Source of the DNA: Actinomycetes bacterium
GTDB taxonomy: Bacteria; Actinomycetota; Actinomycetes; Mycobacteriales; Mycobacteriaceae
Reading direction: 5' to 3'
DNA: 6,727 bases
NCBI GenBank assembly: GCA_023417985.1
Contig: JAEZDV010000149.1
Coordinates: 1-6,727 of the forward strand
A model generated the notes under the pieces. That model was given only the letters and a program-made list of their open reading frames with translations. It was not told the DNA's origin and ran no database searches. Positions 6,653-6,727 of this stretch are shown here, one piece after another (positions within the stretch are counted from its first letter, which is position 1; every line of letters starts with the position of its first letter). A program made the translations under genes and the position numbers.

Positions 6653-6698
6653 ATTCGTAATGAGGGGGTCAGGTGTTCGAGTCACCTAAGCGGCACCA
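6653..6698 (+). pseudogene. 3' half of a tRNA-Thr(CGU) gene, probable attachment-site remnant
   Basis: Reading 5' to 3': anticodon loop TTCGTAA (6654-6660, anticodon CGT), 3' anticodon stem TGAGG, variable loop GGGTC, T arm AGGTG-TTCGAGT-CACCT (6671-6687), acceptor strand AAGCGGC (6688-6694), discriminator A and encoded CCA (6696-6698). This is exactly the 3' half expected for an alphaproteobacterial threonine tRNA. The 5' half is absent: the bases before the loop (CTTAA) do not fully pair with TGAGG, no D arm is present, and no GCCGCTT lies at the right distance. A tRNA 3' half without its 5' half is the classic product of tyrosine-recombinase integration into a tRNA gene, where the element restores the tRNA at the other end. 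By that geometry the element lies to the left and native chromosome resumes at about 6699. Confidence 0.8.
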
Positions 6699-6727
6699 TT
6701 CTTCTTCTTCGACGAAAATCGCCCCCC

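Noticed and set aside
6503..6698. A tRNA-Thr with a large intron, using GCCGCTT at 6503-6509 as the 5' acceptor strand
   Set aside because: GCCGCTT complements the acceptor strand, but it is embedded in the long palindrome, no D arm follows it, and the anticodon stem 5' strand is not restored anywhere between. The match is most likely chance.

Overview
The window looks like DNA from an alphaproteobacterium. The evidence is the PrtD/RsaD-type transporter with its adaptor, the style of the RTX protein, and a threonine tRNA fragment of alphaproteobacterial type at the right edge. The species cannot be fixed from the sequence alone. All three genes lie on the + strand.

Left part (1-3168): a short leader with a possible promoter and small palindromes is followed by two overlapping genes. 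These encode the inner-membrane ABC transporter/ATPase of a type I secretion system (PrtD/RsaD/HlyB class, no C39 peptidase domain) and its periplasmic membrane-fusion partner (PrtE/RsaE/HlyD class). The outer-membrane TolC-like channel is not in the window and must come from elsewhere.

Middle (3169-6199): after a 124-base gap containing a small hairpin comes one large gene of 968 codons. It is almost certainly the substrate of the exporter. In order it carries N-terminal RTX calcium-binding repeats, a segment resembling the terminal module usually found at the end of RTX exoproteins, a Calx-beta-like domain, a second RTX block, seven tandem repeats of about 41 residues, a PPC-like beta domain and an acidic tail of about 100 residues. 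It has no enzymatic motif that I recognise. A surface-layer, adhesin or matrix role is the most reasonable reading.

Right part (6200-6727): 528 bases with no credible gene. It holds a plausible terminator for the RTX gene, two strong perfect or near-perfect hairpins, and at 6653-6698 the exact 3' half of a tRNA-Thr(CGU) gene without its 5' half. Such 3' halves are the usual scar at the far end of an element integrated into a tRNA gene. The secretion cassette is therefore probably cargo at the right end of a genomic island whose integrase and intact tRNA-Thr would lie to the left of this window.

Working together: the ATPase drives export, the fusion protein bridges the periplasm to a host TolC-like channel, and the RTX protein leaves unfolded and folds outside on binding calcium.
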